The translations under genes and the position numbers were made by a program. A DNA stretch of 64,000 bases from Phytoactinopolyspora limicola. Lineage in GTDB: Bacteria; Actinomycetota; Actinomycetes; Jiangellales; Jiangellaceae. Positions 1 through 8,890 of this stretch are shown in pieces; the stretch's first letter is position 1, and the number at the start of each line of letters is the position of its first letter. Under the pieces are notes generated by a model. It saw nothing but the letters and a program-made list of their open reading frames with translations. It was not told the origin of the DNA and ran no database searches. The stretch is from the NCBI RefSeq assembly GCF_011320225.1, contig NZ_JAAOEN010000008.1, positions 178,299 through 242,298 of the forward strand, in the 5' to 3' direction.

Positions 1-1
1 T

Positions 2-1525
2 GAGGAGATGGCCGATGCCGTGGGGACATATGGCTTCACCATCACCGAGGTGCCAGGTGACGACTTCCCGGGGGCAACCGTTGTCGGCCTCAACACGGAC
101 GGACATCTCTGGCGCTACAACCTCGAAACCGGGGCGGCGCAGCTTGTCCCCGCGGATGTGCTCGGCTCCCCAGCGGGAGCGCACTCGATGGGCGTGGGTC
201 CGGATGGCGCGGTCTACATGGGTGCCTACCTCAGCAGTGGTGCGATGAGCAGAATCGACCCGGTCACCCACGAGATCGAGTACGGCCGTGGACCTAAGCA
301 GGGCGACGCGATCGTCACACATGACAACCAACTCGTAGTGTCCTCGTACCCGGGGGCGGGAGTCCACATCGGCTCGGTCGACGACGGATGGGCCTGGAGC
401 CGGATGGAGCACGTGCTGCAGCTGGAGCGCGGCGCTCCGTACTACCAGGACCGTATCTTCGCCATGGTCTCCGCCGGTGACCGACTGGCCGTGGGTAGCG
501 TGCCCGACTACGGCCAGGTCGGCGGTGCGCTGACGCTGCTGGACACCGCGACCGGAGATTTCGAGTTCCATCGCGACGTCATTCCTGGCCAGTCGGTCAC
601 CGCACTCGCCTACGCGGATGGCCTCGTCTATGGCGGGACGTCCATCCATGGGGGGATCGACAGTACGCCGACCGCATCCGAGGCCGAGTACTTCGTGTGG
701 GACGTCGATGCGTCAGAACTCGTTTGGCACGAGGTGCCGGTCGACGGGGCACGGATCATCAATCAGCTCACCGTCGGCCCTGACGGTCAGGTCTGGGGTC
801 TGACGAACACCGGCGTCGTCTTTGTGGTCGATCCGCACACACACGAGGTCCTCGACCGCATATCGACCGGCCGTTCCACCGGCAACGTTTGGGGCCGGAC
901 GACGTCGTTGTATCTAAACGAATTCGACGGGTTCATGTACGGAAACTCCGGTGGCGCGCTGTTCCGGATCGACCCGGTGACGCACGAGGTTGACATCCTG
1001 GTGGAGTCCGGCGTGCGGGAGTCGGCGATCGACGCGCGCGGGCAGATCTACTTCGCCGACTCGATCAACGTGTTCGCCTTCGGAACCGCCGCTACGCCGG
1101 AGTGCACTGACACCATCACCGGAAACCACGAGGGGCCGCTCAACATCTCTGACGGTGTGACATGTATCGACGACGCGGTGGTCGACGGTCCGGTGACGGT
1201 GACGTCCGGGGCCGGAATCGTCATCGTGGACTCGGACGTCTCGGGCCCGCTGACGGTGCAGGGGGCCGTCCTCGTGCACATCTCCGATGCGGAGATCCGC
1301 GGACCGGTTCGGCTCGGTGAAAGCACGGGACGCATCGTGCTCGAGCGTAACCTCATCGCCGGTCCGTTGGGCATCGTCGGCAACACCACCTCCCAGGCAC
1401 CTCTGATCTCGGACAACACCGTGACCGGTCCGCTGACCTGCTCCGGGAACGACCCCGCCCCAGTGGACGCGGGCGTACCCAATTCGGTACACGGGCCTGC
1501 CACGGGGCAATGCGCCGGCTGGTGA
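2..1525 (+). CDS. Secreted beta-propeller/beta-helix protein, 5' end outside window
   Basis: The reading frame is open to the left edge. The first ATG (8) aligns with the middle of the paralog at 1609-4038, so about 380 N-terminal residues, including any signal peptide, are missing. The visible part has two sections. The first ~360 residues are propeller-like repeats (WRYN, GPDGAVY, GGALTLLDTATG, VYGG). The last ~140 residues are short repeats of the form G-P-(L/V)-x-V, as in a right-handed beta-helix, ending in a GPLTC..N..GP..GQC motif. No catalytic residues are recognisable. It is probably extracellular. It converges tail-to-tail on its paralog. Function unknown; a carbohydrate- or surface-binding role is only a guess. 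Confidence 0.8.
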   Translation, partial: EEMADAVGTYGFTITEVPGDDFPGATVVGLNTDGHLWRYNLETGAAQLVPADVLGSPAGAHSMGVGPDGAVYMGAYLSSGAMSRIDPVTHEIEYGRGPKQGDAIVTHDNQLVVSSYPGAGVHIGSVDDGWAWSRMEHVLQLERGAPYYQDRIFAMVSAGDRLAVGSVPDYGQVGGALTLLDTATGDFEFHRDVIPGQSVTALAYADGLVYGGTSIHGGIDSTPTASEAEYFVWDVDASELVWHEVPVDGARIINQLTVGPDGQVWGLTNTGVVFVVDPHTHEVLDRISTGRSTGNVWGRTTSLYLNEFDGFMYGNSGGALFRIDPVTHEVDILVESGVRESAIDARGQIYFADSINVFAFGTAATPECTDTITGNHEGPLNISDGVTCIDDAVVDGPVTVTSGAGIVIVDSDVSGPLTVQGAVLVHISDAEIRGPVRLGESTGRIVLERNLIAGPLGIVGNTTSQAPLISDNTVTGPLTCSGNDPAPVDAGVPNSVHGPATGQCAGW

Positions 1526-1558
1526 TCGATCACGGAATGAACGGCGCCTGACACAGGC

Positions 1559-1592
1559 TGAGGGCCCGCCCCCACCGTGGGACGGGCCCTCA
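1559..1592. terminator. Bidirectional terminator between convergent paralogs
   Basis: A perfect 10-bp stem (TGAGGGCCCG, 1559-1568, pairing with CGGGCCCTCA, 1583-1592) encloses a 14-nt GC-rich loop. It lies between the stop codons of two convergent genes, 34 bp after one and 17 bp before the other. There is no strong U-tract, which is usual for high-GC actinobacteria. Confidence 0.75.
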
Positions 1593-1608
1593 CGTTGTGT
1601 ACCAGCCG

Positions 1609-4038
1609 TCAGCCGGCGATGACGGTGCACTGACCGCTGACGGGACCGTGCAGCGAGTTCGGTCTGCCTTCGTCGTCGGGCTTCTCCGCATTCCCCGCGC
1701 AGGCGAGCGGCCCGAAGATTTCGTTGCCAGACAGAACGAACGTCCCACTGGTGTTGTTCACCGATACCGGCCCATTCACCGACGAGTCCCGGACGACGAC
1801 ATCGTCGGCTCCATCGGCCCGCACCGGACCGTCGATGGTGGACCCGCTCACGACGAGTGAAGCCCCGCCGGTGACCCGCACCGGACCGCTCAGCGTCGCA
1901 TCAGTGATGCACGTCGTGCCAGCGGTGACGGTCAGCGGCCCGGCATGAGTGCCGGTGATCTCGTCGTCGCAGTGAATGGTGGGTGTGGCGACGTCGTAGT
2001 GGAAGACGTTCGTCGTATCGGTGAAATACACATCACCGTTGGCCACCGTGGATCTGGCCACGCCGGAGGAGACCAAGACCTCAACGGAGGCGTCCTCGGT
2101 GTCGACGCGGATCAGCCGGCCGCCGGCGGCTCCGTAAAGGTGACCGTCGGCGGGGTTGAGGTGGAGATCGGCGCCGGTGCCCCATTGGTTGGAATGCTGG
2201 AAGCCCGTGTCGATCGTCTGCACCAGCTGCTCGGCATCGGTGTCGTAGTGGAAGAGGGCCCCGGTGTTGGCCATACCCCACAGCCCACCGGTGGTGTCGA
2301 ACGCCAGAGAACTGATGATCTCTGCGTCGTCGATGATCGGGGTGCTGTACATGAGGCCCTCGTCGATGTCCCAGGCAAACAGCTCCGCGGTGTCCTGTGT
2401 GGGAGTGGAGTCCAGCCCGCCGTGGATGGTTGTGCCGCCGTAGACCACACCGTCGTTATAGGCCAGGTCGGTCACGCTCTGGTCGGGCACAACGTCGCGG
2501 TGGAACTCGTACTCCCCGGTGGCCGGATCGAAGAGGGTGAGCGCACCGCCCAGCTCTCCGTAATTGGGGATGGTTCCGGCCGCGACGAGATCGCCAGCGC
2601 TGATCATATGGCGTGGTCGATCCTGGCCGGTCTGCGCGCGTCCGAGGGTGAACAGGTGCCTGGGGTTTGTTCCCCACTCCCATGGCTGGCTGTGCTCGGC
2701 GGCATAGAACTTGGCCTCCGGGTACGTACTGACCACGGTGAACGTACCGTGAGCGGTGATCGCGTCCGCCTGCTCCGGGCCGTCGAGCTGTTCGATCTCG
2801 CCGGTCTCCACATCGACGCGGGCCATCACGCCGGGACTGAGATAGGCGCCGACGTAAACGTCGCCATCACCGCCCTGGCCGATGGAGATCGTGGTGACGG
2901 GCGCGCCGTGAGTCTGGCTGAACATGACGTCACCGTGGCCCGTCGCGAGGTTGTACCGCCACACGCGGCCGTCGGCGCGCACCCCGAGCAACGTGTGCCC
3001 CGGGAACTCGTCCGTGCCCAGCTCGGCGAGGAAGAGCCGTGTGGTGTCCGCGATCGCGTCGGTGACAACCGGGTCGGCAATCTCGACGGGCGTGGATTCG
3101 CCGGTGGCGACGTCGTAGGCCCGGGGGAGGCCGTCGAAGCCGAGGTAGTAGAAGGCGCCATCGGCCATCTGCTCGGTGTAGAGCCAGATTCCGGAGATGG
3201 CGAGCTGATCCACCCAGCCGGTGCCGTCGTGTACGTGGGCGGTCGCGCCATCGACCGCACGGTGGCTCACGACCTTGATATCGTCGTACGTCTCGATGCG
3301 CTGGATGAAGCCGCCGTGTTCGGCGACACCCGCGGGGAGCTCGATGGGGGTGACGCTTCCGGTGTCCGGGTCCAGCGAGAACAGCTGGGCGGGTGTCCCC
3401 GTCCCGGCCCAAAGTTCTCCGTCGTTGGCCTCTAACCCCCAGGCGTAATCGCTGCCGGGTGCGATTGAACCGAAGGAGACGATCTCCTCACTGGCGAGAT
3501 CCATGGCGTAGACGGTGGCGTTCGGGTAAGTGGTGCCGTACAACGTGTCGCCATCGATGTCGAGGGTGCGGAGCATCCCTTCGCCGGAGATGCGGGTGGC
3601 GATCTGAGTCAGTTCCTGAGAATCCGGGGTGTAGCGCCAGAGTGTGCCGTCATTAGGACTGCGCACACTGAGGTACACGGTGCCGTTGTCGGCGACATCG
3701 ATCGACGAAGCTACCGAATAGGGCGCCATTTCGTGTGTGTCGAGTAGCTCGCCGGTACGAAGATCGACGACGTTGAAGCTCACTGGCTCGCCATCGGAGA
3801 ACAGGTACCCGACGGGGGTGCCGTCGGCCAGTTCCCCGATATCGGACAGCCGGACGTTGGGAGCGTACATCGCCACGCCGAGATCCGTGACCCGATCGCC
3901 CGGCTCAGGCTGAGCTGCTGCAACCGGTGGGTTCGCGGGGGCGAAGGCGAGCGCGGCCCCGAGGAGCGCCGCGCTGAGTGCGGTGATGGTGACTCGTTCA
4001 CTGGTGCGTCTGACTGCATGGTGGAGAGATGAGGTCAT
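1609..4038 (-). CDS. Secreted beta-propeller/beta-helix protein
   Basis: 809 residues from ATG 4038, preceded by TAGGGGA. An ATG further upstream (4245) would overlap the neighbouring gene and lacks a signal peptide, so I reject it. Residues 1-42 form a typical Sec signal (basic start, LSAALLGAALAFA core, cleavage near VAAA|QP). The body to about residue 690 has repeated propeller-like strands, with GGALTLFDPATG and VYGGTTIHGG shared with the paralog at 2-1525. The C-terminal ~110 residues carry GPLTV, GPVRV, GPVRADG, GPVSV repeats and end GPLACAGN..GPVSGQC. Probably extracellular, ligand unknown. A LacI-type palindrome lies 55 bp upstream of the start. Confidence 0.82.
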   Translation of the reverse strand: MTSSLHHAVRRTSERVTITALSAALLGAALAFAPANPPVAAAQPEPGDRVTDLGVAMYAPNVRLSDIGELADGTPVGYLFSDGEPVSFNVVDLRTGELLDTHEMAPYSVASSIDVADNGTVYLSVRSPNDGTLWRYTPDSQELTQIATRISGEGMLRTLDIDGDTLYGTTYPNATVYAMDLASEEIVSFGSIAPGSDYAWGLEANDGELWAGTGTPAQLFSLDPDTGSVTPIELPAGVAEHGGFIQRIETYDDIKVVSHRAVDGATAHVHDGTGWVDQLAISGIWLYTEQMADGAFYYLGFDGLPRAYDVATGESTPVEIADPVVTDAIADTTRLFLAELGTDEFPGHTLLGVRADGRVWRYNLATGHGDVMFSQTHGAPVTTISIGQGGDGDVYVGAYLSPGVMARVDVETGEIEQLDGPEQADAITAHGTFTVVSTYPEAKFYAAEHSQPWEWGTNPRHLFTLGRAQTGQDRPRHMISAGDLVAAGTIPNYGELGGALTLFDPATGEYEFHRDVVPDQSVTDLAYNDGVVYGGTTIHGGLDSTPTQDTAELFAWDIDEGLMYSTPIIDDAEIISSLAFDTTGGLWGMANTGALFHYDTDAEQLVQTIDTGFQHSNQWGTGADLHLNPADGHLYGAAGGRLIRVDTEDASVEVLVSSGVARSTVANGDVYFTDTTNVFHYDVATPTIHCDDEITGTHAGPLTVTAGTTCITDATLSGPVRVTGGASLVVSGSTIDGPVRADGADDVVVRDSSVNGPVSVNNTSGTFVLSGNEIFGPLACAGNAEKPDDEGRPNSLHGPVSGQCTVIAG

Positions 4039-4092
4039 TGTGTCCCCTAAATCCATAGATCGACGGCGACCGGAGTGTGCCCGCCACCGTAC

Positions 4093-4106
4093 TGCAAGCG
4101 GTTGCA
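4093..4106. promoter_or_regulatory. LacI-type operator candidate
   Basis: TGCAAGCGGTTGCA is an inverted repeat with a central CG, the layout typical of LacI-family operators (TGCAAnCGnTTGCA). It lies 55 bp upstream of the secreted-protein start at 4038. On the minus strand it contains GCTTGCAGTA, a 10-mer also present upstream of nagB (54451-54460). No LacI gene is in the window. Confidence 0.45.
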
Positions 4107-4144
4107 AAGTGGCAATAGCGACGGCGTAGGCGGCTTGCCGCCGC

Positions 4145-5632
4145 TCAGGCCGGCGGATCCCATCGGTACTGTTTGCGGGCGTCGTGCCTACGGATGAGGG
4201 TGGCCACCGCGGCGGCCACCCTGAGATCCCACCATGGACGATCAATGTGCAGCTTGCCGGCCTGATCTAGCTGACGGTCCACCCGATGCGCCAGGACCAC
4301 CTCGCCACGGTCGCGCCATTGCACATGCGGCGGGAGCCGTTCGGGCACGGTTGGTTGGAGGACGATCAGCGATAGGACGAAGCCGCCAACCAGCAGTGGC
4401 GCGGTCAGCCACCGGATGGGCCTGGACATGAGGCGTCCCTGATACCCGACGACGGGTGGGCGGCCGGCCAGCTCGATGATCCAGCGGGGCCGGCGCACGG
4501 ACAACGGCGCCGCCCTCCGATAGGTGACCACCGCCAGCGATCCGCCAGCGGCATCCGTCACCGCGTAGCGCGTCGCCCGGCGGGACGGGGCGGGTTCGAT
4601 GTTCACCCGAGCGAACACATCACGTCTGTTGGCGTCAGCCCAGAGGACGAGCGACCCGGCGGAGCTCCCGCTGGCTGCGGTGTTGTCGGGTGCAGCGGTG
4701 TCATCGGGGATCTGCCAGTCCGGGTAGGCGACGACGGTGATGTCGACGTGCTCAGGCACCAGGACGTCGGCGTTGCTCCCTCGCACTTCCCAGATCGCGT
4801 CGTCGGCACCGGTGGACTGGAGCGGCGGTCCGGAAACCCGGCCACCCGTGCGCTGGCTTCGCCGCTCGAGCCAGAGCACCCGGGTCGCCGCCGACGGGTC
4901 AGCGGGCTTCGTGTCGAGAAGGCCGTCATCGTCGGAACCGTAGTCGTCGGAACCGTCGTCGTCCCGCACGTCGGAGCCCGGCGCAGGTCTGCGCCGGAGC
5001 CCCGCATAAACGACGACGGCGCCGGTCAGCACCAACAGGCTCACCGCGACGACAACGGTCGCCGACCGGACGGCGCCACGGTCCTCGCCGGTGTCGTCCA
5101 GCCGCGGTGGAAGTACGCCGCGCGGGTCCTGATAGATGGTGACGAGCTCTTGTTCGCCGATGTGATCGAAGCAGTTCTGCCGCTGATCAAGATGGTGCGA
5201 CGCACCGGTCTCGTCGATGACATGGCAACGCCTGGAGTTGAGTCCGGTGTGCTGGCCCGGCTCGCGGACCTGGACCACCAGCGCGGAGAGAGGTTCCCCG
5301 AACACCCGCATGTACTGCTCGTAGGCCGCGGGCCCGGCGAAGAGCATGGCGGCGAACCCGGCCACGCAGACGATGATCGCCGGCGCGGTACGGCGCCACA
5401 CCATGCCGAGTAGGCAGGCGGTGCCGCCCAGAACGACCAGCGCCAGGATGACACCGATCCAGAGGCCCCAGCTGCCGATCTGCGTCAACAGTGCGGCCAC
5501 ACCCACAGCGACGACGACCGCGACCGCCCACACCATCGAGTCGACGAGCCGTTGTGGCTGCCGCGAGCGGGGACTGCTGGCCGCGGTGCCCGACTCGCCG
5601 CCGAACGTCTCCGGCACTGGTTGACCTTTCAC
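4145..5632 (-). CDS. Multi-pass membrane protein, unknown function
   Basis: 495 residues from GTG 5632. An internal GTG five codons later (5617) has AAAGG in front and may be the real start. Three or four hydrophobic segments lie in residues 30-110, another near 190-210, and one near 410-430 (the LLVGGFVLSLIVL stretch). The first soluble loop (about 115-180) includes two cysteines and a TIYQDPRGVLPPRL stretch reminiscent of DUF3592-type extracytoplasmic loops. The 210-260 region is acidic and Asp-rich. It stands alone between the secreted protein and the DUF1772 gene. No enzymatic motif is visible; probably an integral membrane protein of unknown role. Confidence 0.7.
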   Translation of the reverse strand: MKGQPVPETFGGESGTAASSPRSRQPQRLVDSMVWAVAVVVAVGVAALLTQIGSWGLWIGVILALVVLGGTACLLGMVWRRTAPAIIVCVAGFAAMLFAGPAAYEQYMRVFGEPLSALVVQVREPGQHTGLNSRRCHVIDETGASHHLDQRQNCFDHIGEQELVTIYQDPRGVLPPRLDDTGEDRGAVRSATVVVAVSLLVLTGAVVVYAGLRRRPAPGSDVRDDDGSDDYGSDDDGLLDTKPADPSAATRVLWLERRSQRTGGRVSGPPLQSTGADDAIWEVRGSNADVLVPEHVDITVVAYPDWQIPDDTAAPDNTAASGSSAGSLVLWADANRRDVFARVNIEPAPSRRATRYAVTDAAGGSLAVVTYRRAAPLSVRRPRWIIELAGRPPVVGYQGRLMSRPIRWLTAPLLVGGFVLSLIVLQPTVPERLPPHVQWRDRGEVVLAHRVDRQLDQAGKLHIDRPWWDLRVAAAVATLIRRHDARKQYRWDPPA

Positions 5633-5713
5633 GGGAACGACGTGATCTGCTGCGAGTGTGAGCTTACGGCGTCGTGGCGCTCTGCTCCGGTGGCGGATAT
5701 CCCGCGAACATGT

Positions 5714-6214
5714 CTATCCGATGCCGCCGCGTACGACGAGAGCCCAAGCCAACAGCCCGAACGCCGTCGTCGTCAAAACTGTCCTGACCAGGTTCCAGGT
5801 GATCCACCGGGCCTCGTCGAACCGGCCGCGGATAGCGGCCGGATCCGCGCCGGCGGGCAACGGCACTTCAGCCCGCATGGCGTGGTTGCGTGGGATATGT
5901 ACGGTCGAGGTGATGGCCATCGCGGCGAAGTAGAGAACGAAGGCTGCGACAACCCAGGGGAGCACCGACCGGTAGGTGGAGCCGAGGTGCAACAACCCGG
6001 CCAGTGCGGGGAAGACCAAGGCGCCACCAACAACCGGCATGAATCGTGGTTGCTCGATGGCCCGGTCCAACTGTTGGAACGCTTCGATGAACGTGTGGTC
6101 GTCGGTCTTCCGGAGGCCGGGCATGATCGCGTGGGAATAGAGGTAGAACACGCCAGCCATCAGGCCCATGGACCCCGTCGCGGCGATGAGCGCTATCAGC
6201 TGCAGGACATTCAC
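5714..6214 (-). CDS. DUF1772 family membrane protein
   Basis: 166 residues from GTG 6214, with AAAGGGA upstream. Four hydrophobic helices are evident: residues 4-27, 60-78, 83-103 and 142-162. Conserved family signatures include the Arg-Phe-Met-Pro stretch before helix 2, the NHA motif after helix 3 (HIPRNHAM) and the W-x2-W-N-x2-R segment before helix 4. DUF1772 proteins are small membrane proteins; some fungal relatives are anthrone oxygenases, but most bacterial members are uncharacterised. Its upstream region carries five 13-bp tandem repeats. It is followed by the unknown membrane protein in the same orientation. Confidence 0.82.
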   Translation of the reverse strand: MNVLQLIALIAATGSMGLMAGVFYLYSHAIMPGLRKTDDHTFIEAFQQLDRAIEQPRFMPVVGGALVFPALAGLLHLGSTYRSVLPWVVAAFVLYFAAMAITSTVHIPRNHAMRAEVPLPAGADPAAIRGRFDEARWITWNLVRTVLTTTAFGLLAWALVVRGGIG

Positions 6215-6303
6215 GACGGCAGTCCCTTTCGGTGTCGCAACGGCTGCGGGATTGCGTCGAGGCTGGTGAGGTTAGACATGACGTGGCCCCTCCCGGTGGT
6301 CTT

Positions 6304-6368
6304 GATCGACCTGTCTGATCGACCTGTCTGATCGAGTGGTGTGGTCGACTTGTTTGGTCGCCTGCTGG
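6304..6368. repeat. Five degenerate 13-bp tandem repeats
   Basis: Units start at 6304, 6317, 6330, 6343 and 6356. The first two are identical (GATCGACCTGTCT); the others are GATCGAGTGGTGT, GGTCGACTTGTTT and GGTCGCCTGCTGG, giving a core GRTCG followed by a YTG-like segment. They occupy the otherwise empty 296-bp gap between the DUF1772 gene (starts 6214, minus) and the flavoprotein gene (ends 6511), 90-154 bp upstream of the DUF1772 start. This could be a direct-repeat regulator site or a slippage product. The rest of the gap shows nothing else I recognise. Confidence 0.7.
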
Positions 6369-6510
6369 ATGTTTCAAGCTCATCACCAGTTGCTGGGTCG
6401 AGCCATGGTTCGGAGTCCGGTTGTCATGTCTGAGCGTCTTAACGGCTGAGCCGGGGTTCAGAAACAAAGGAGCGGCGCACGCCACCGGTCGGCAGTAGAT
6501 GGCTCACCCG

Positions 6511-7830
6511 TCAGCCGAGCACGCTGAAGTTCCCTTGCACGATGAACTCGGGGTCACGTTCCTTCTTGAGCTGAGCAAGCCGTCGAAGCGAAACCGCCGG
6601 AAGTGCGTCGGCCAGGCGTTCCGAGGGGTTAAGGAAGGTGGCCGGCTTACGTCCGGTGGTCGGCAACGCCTCGGCTAGCGCTGTTTGTTTGCGCACGATC
6701 GACGCCCCGACGGCATCGCTTGTTGGCACCCCGAACAGATAGGCGAGGTATGGCTCCGAGAGTGCCCCATGTGGGCTATCGCTCGGGCGGGCGAGGGCCC
6801 CTCCAAGATGGCGGATCTGCACGGCCATGAGGGGAGAGATCGGTTCGTCGAGGAGAGCCGTCAACGCAGTATCGTCGAGTCTGGTGAGCAGCTCGGCGCG
6901 TGATTGGCCAGGGGCTGGGTCGGTGGGCTCCGCCGTGATGGTCCCCAGGTCGGCGACGCTCATCGGCGCACGGGTGTCCGATAGAGGTGTGGGCAGCAGG
7001 CTGGTGTCGTGCATCAGGCGTCGGGCGGTGGCTTCGTCGCCCAGGTAGGTCGAATCGATCGCGACCATCGGGTCGGCTCCGGGGAAGCTCAGCAGCTCCA
7101 ACCATAGAGTCAGCGATTCGGGGGCTGCTTCGGTGATCGATCGGTAGACCTCCGCAACCTGGCGGGCATGGACGGCGGGCCAGAGCTGGCGCCCGCCGAA
7201 CAACTGCGGGGCGGCCCGGAGCTGCAACTCCACAGCTGTGACGATGGCGAGCTCGCCGCCGCCCCCGCGCAACGCCCAGAACAGGTCGGGATCGGTGGTG
7301 GGGGTGACTCGTCGGGCCTTGCCGTCGGCGTCGACAACCTCAAAGCCGAGAACGCTGTCAGCCATCCATCCGAACGACCGCCCGAACCAGCTCAGGCCTC
7401 CGCCTAGCGCCGCACCGGTGACGGTGACGACGGGCGAGCTGCCCGGCAGCGCGGTGAGATCATGGACGGCGGCGGCTCGCTGAAGGTCGCCGGAGCGCAC
7501 CCCGGCGCCGATCCGCGCCGTCATCCGGCCCGCGTCGATGTCGATCCTGTTCAGCCGGGTGGTGCGCAGCAGTATGGCACCGGCCGTTCGGCCCGTCGCG
7601 CCGTGGCCGCTGGGCTGAGTGGCGATCGGCACCCCATTTTCTCGGGCGAAGCGCATCAGGTCGACGATGTCGTCGGCGTCGGCGGCTTCGACGACGGCGC
7701 ACACGTTCTGCTCGACGGCGAGGTTCCATGGCCGGCGGGCGCCGTCGAAACCGGCGTCGGCGGGAGACCAGACCCGCCCGCGGATACTTGCCTGCAGATC
7801 GACGATGATGGTTGGCGGCAGAGTAGTCAC
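6511..7830 (-). CDS. FAD-linked oxidoreductase (berberine-bridge/GlcD type)
   Basis: 439 residues from GTG 7830, with AAGGAG five bases upstream. The PP-loop segment around residues 70-80 contains a GHG motif (His76) matching the histidine that carries FAD covalently in the BBE-like family. The region near 125-150 (GSSPVVTVTGAALGGG, then WFGRSFG) lacks the Cys used for a second FAD link, so attachment would be single. RGGGGELAIVT is the typical central FAD-domain motif. The C-terminus (LKKERDPEF) corresponds to the usual K-x-x-x-DP. Such enzymes oxidise alcohols, sugars or small natural products; the substrate is unknown. It is divergent from a SigJ-like sigma factor gene, a common arrangement for redox targets of that family. 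Confidence 0.85.
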   Translation of the reverse strand: MTTLPPTIIVDLQASIRGRVWSPADAGFDGARRPWNLAVEQNVCAVVEAADADDIVDLMRFARENGVPIATQPSGHGATGRTAGAILLRTTRLNRIDIDAGRMTARIGAGVRSGDLQRAAAVHDLTALPGSSPVVTVTGAALGGGLSWFGRSFGWMADSVLGFEVVDADGKARRVTPTTDPDLFWALRGGGGELAIVTAVELQLRAAPQLFGGRQLWPAVHARQVAEVYRSITEAAPESLTLWLELLSFPGADPMVAIDSTYLGDEATARRLMHDTSLLPTPLSDTRAPMSVADLGTITAEPTDPAPGQSRAELLTRLDDTALTALLDEPISPLMAVQIRHLGGALARPSDSPHGALSEPYLAYLFGVPTSDAVGASIVRKQTALAEALPTTGRKPATFLNPSERLADALPAVSLRRLAQLKKERDPEFIVQGNFSVLG

Positions 7831-7917
7831 GGTGGCTCCTTCACAGAGGTGATGAAAGTGGGTTGAGCAGGACCAGGAACGTCCGTCTCACCTCTGAGTC
7901 GAGCGAGCCGACAAGAA

Positions 7918-7924
7918 CGTGACA
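7918..7924 (-). promoter_or_regulatory. Possible ECF sigma -35 element (TGTCACG)
   Basis: On the minus strand the divergent intergenic region contains TGTCACG about 90 bp upstream of the flavoprotein start. Known ECF41-type promoters begin with TGTCACA. I do not see the expected CGTC -10 element at about 16 bp, so this is only a candidate. Confidence 0.25.
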
Positions 7925-7947
7925 GAGCACTGTGTGGAAAGAGGCCC

Positions 7948-8865
7948 ATGACACCACAACCGTCGGTGCGGAGTTTCGACGACGTCGCAGCTCAGTTCGT
8001 CGTTCACCGGCCGAAGCTGTACGCGATCGCCTACCGGACGCTCGGCTCTGCGTGGAGTGCTGACGACGCCGTCCAGGAAGTGTGGCTGCGGCTGCAACGT
8101 ACCGACGTCGCCGCCGTCAGAAACCTCGAGGCGTGGCTGACCACGGTCGTCTCACGGGTGTGTATCGACCTGATCCGGCAGCGGGCGACCTGGCGTGAAG
8201 ACCTGGCCGGCGACGACGTGCCGGAAACAGGATCGGTCGACGACGCGCCGGCGGGACGTGACCCGGCAGCCACCGCGATGCGATCCGAGGACCTTGCGTT
8301 GGCCATCCAAGTGCTCCTCGATACGCTCGGTCCGCTTGAACGCCTGGCCCTGGTCCTGCATGACGTCTTCGCGTTGTCCTACGACGAGATCGCGCCCATC
8401 GTCGAACGCACGCCCTCGACCGCGCGCCAGCTCGCATCCCGCGCCCGAGCCCGGCTACGTGCCGTCGACGTGGACACGGTGCGAGAACGTCAACAGGAAG
8501 CGATCGACGCCTTCCTTGCCGCGGCGAGAAACGGCGACTTCGGGGGGCTCCTTCAACTCCTCGACCCCGAGATCGAGCTGCGCAGCGACGAAACAGCCGT
8601 TGCACTCGCATCCGCTGGCGCCGACTACGGTGCGCCGCTTCTTGACCACAGAGTCCGCGGCGTAGACGCCGTAGCGAGAGTGTTCGCCGGGCGAGCCGAA
8701 CTCACCAGGCTCGTCTACATCGACGGCGTACCGGCCGCGGCCTACATCGCGGACGGCGTGGTCCGCGCGGTCTATCTGATCAGGTTCGATAACAACAACA
8801 AGATCGCTCGGATGGATGTACTCGCAGACGGCGAACATCTGGCGAATCTGGCGGTGGCCGGGTAG
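7948..8865 (+). CDS. SigJ-like ECF sigma factor with C-terminal SnoaL-like domain
   Basis: 305 residues, ATG preceded by GAAAGAGG. Region 2 (about residues 10-80) includes the DDAVQEVWLRL motif. Region 4 (about 110-165) includes the HTH in the ALSYDEIAPIVERTPSTAR stretch. After residue 175 a SnoaL-like domain follows (FLAAARNGDFGGLLQLLDPEIELRS). In ECF41 factors this domain controls sigma activity directly, without a classical anti-sigma factor. The usual DGGGR linker motif is replaced by RSDETAV and no NPDKL-type motif is seen, so this is a divergent SigJ-type subgroup. Divergent from the flavoprotein oxidase gene, its likely target. Confidence 0.88.
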   Translation: MTPQPSVRSFDDVAAQFVVHRPKLYAIAYRTLGSAWSADDAVQEVWLRLQRTDVAAVRNLEAWLTTVVSRVCIDLIRQRATWREDLAGDDVPETGSVDDAPAGRDPAATAMRSEDLALAIQVLLDTLGPLERLALVLHDVFALSYDEIAPIVERTPSTARQLASRARARLRAVDVDTVRERQQEAIDAFLAAARNGDFGGLLQLLDPEIELRSDETAVALASAGADYGAPLLDHRVRGVDAVARVFAGRAELTRLVYIDGVPAAAYIADGVVRAVYLIRFDNNNKIARMDVLADGEHLANLAVAG

Positions 8866-8890
8866 GTTGCCGCCGCGTGCAGCTGGATGA

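Noticed and set aside
1945..3435. A 496-codon plus-strand open frame
   Set aside because: It runs antisense through the secreted propeller gene, has no domain pattern, and is a GC-rich shadow.
4039..4245. Upstream start at 4245 for the secreted protein
   Set aside because: It would overlap the neighbouring gene, adds 69 unconserved residues before a clear signal peptide, and a good ribosome site precedes 4038.
6304..6368. A short CRISPR array
   Set aside because: Units are 13 bp and directly adjacent with no spacers, and there are no cas genes.
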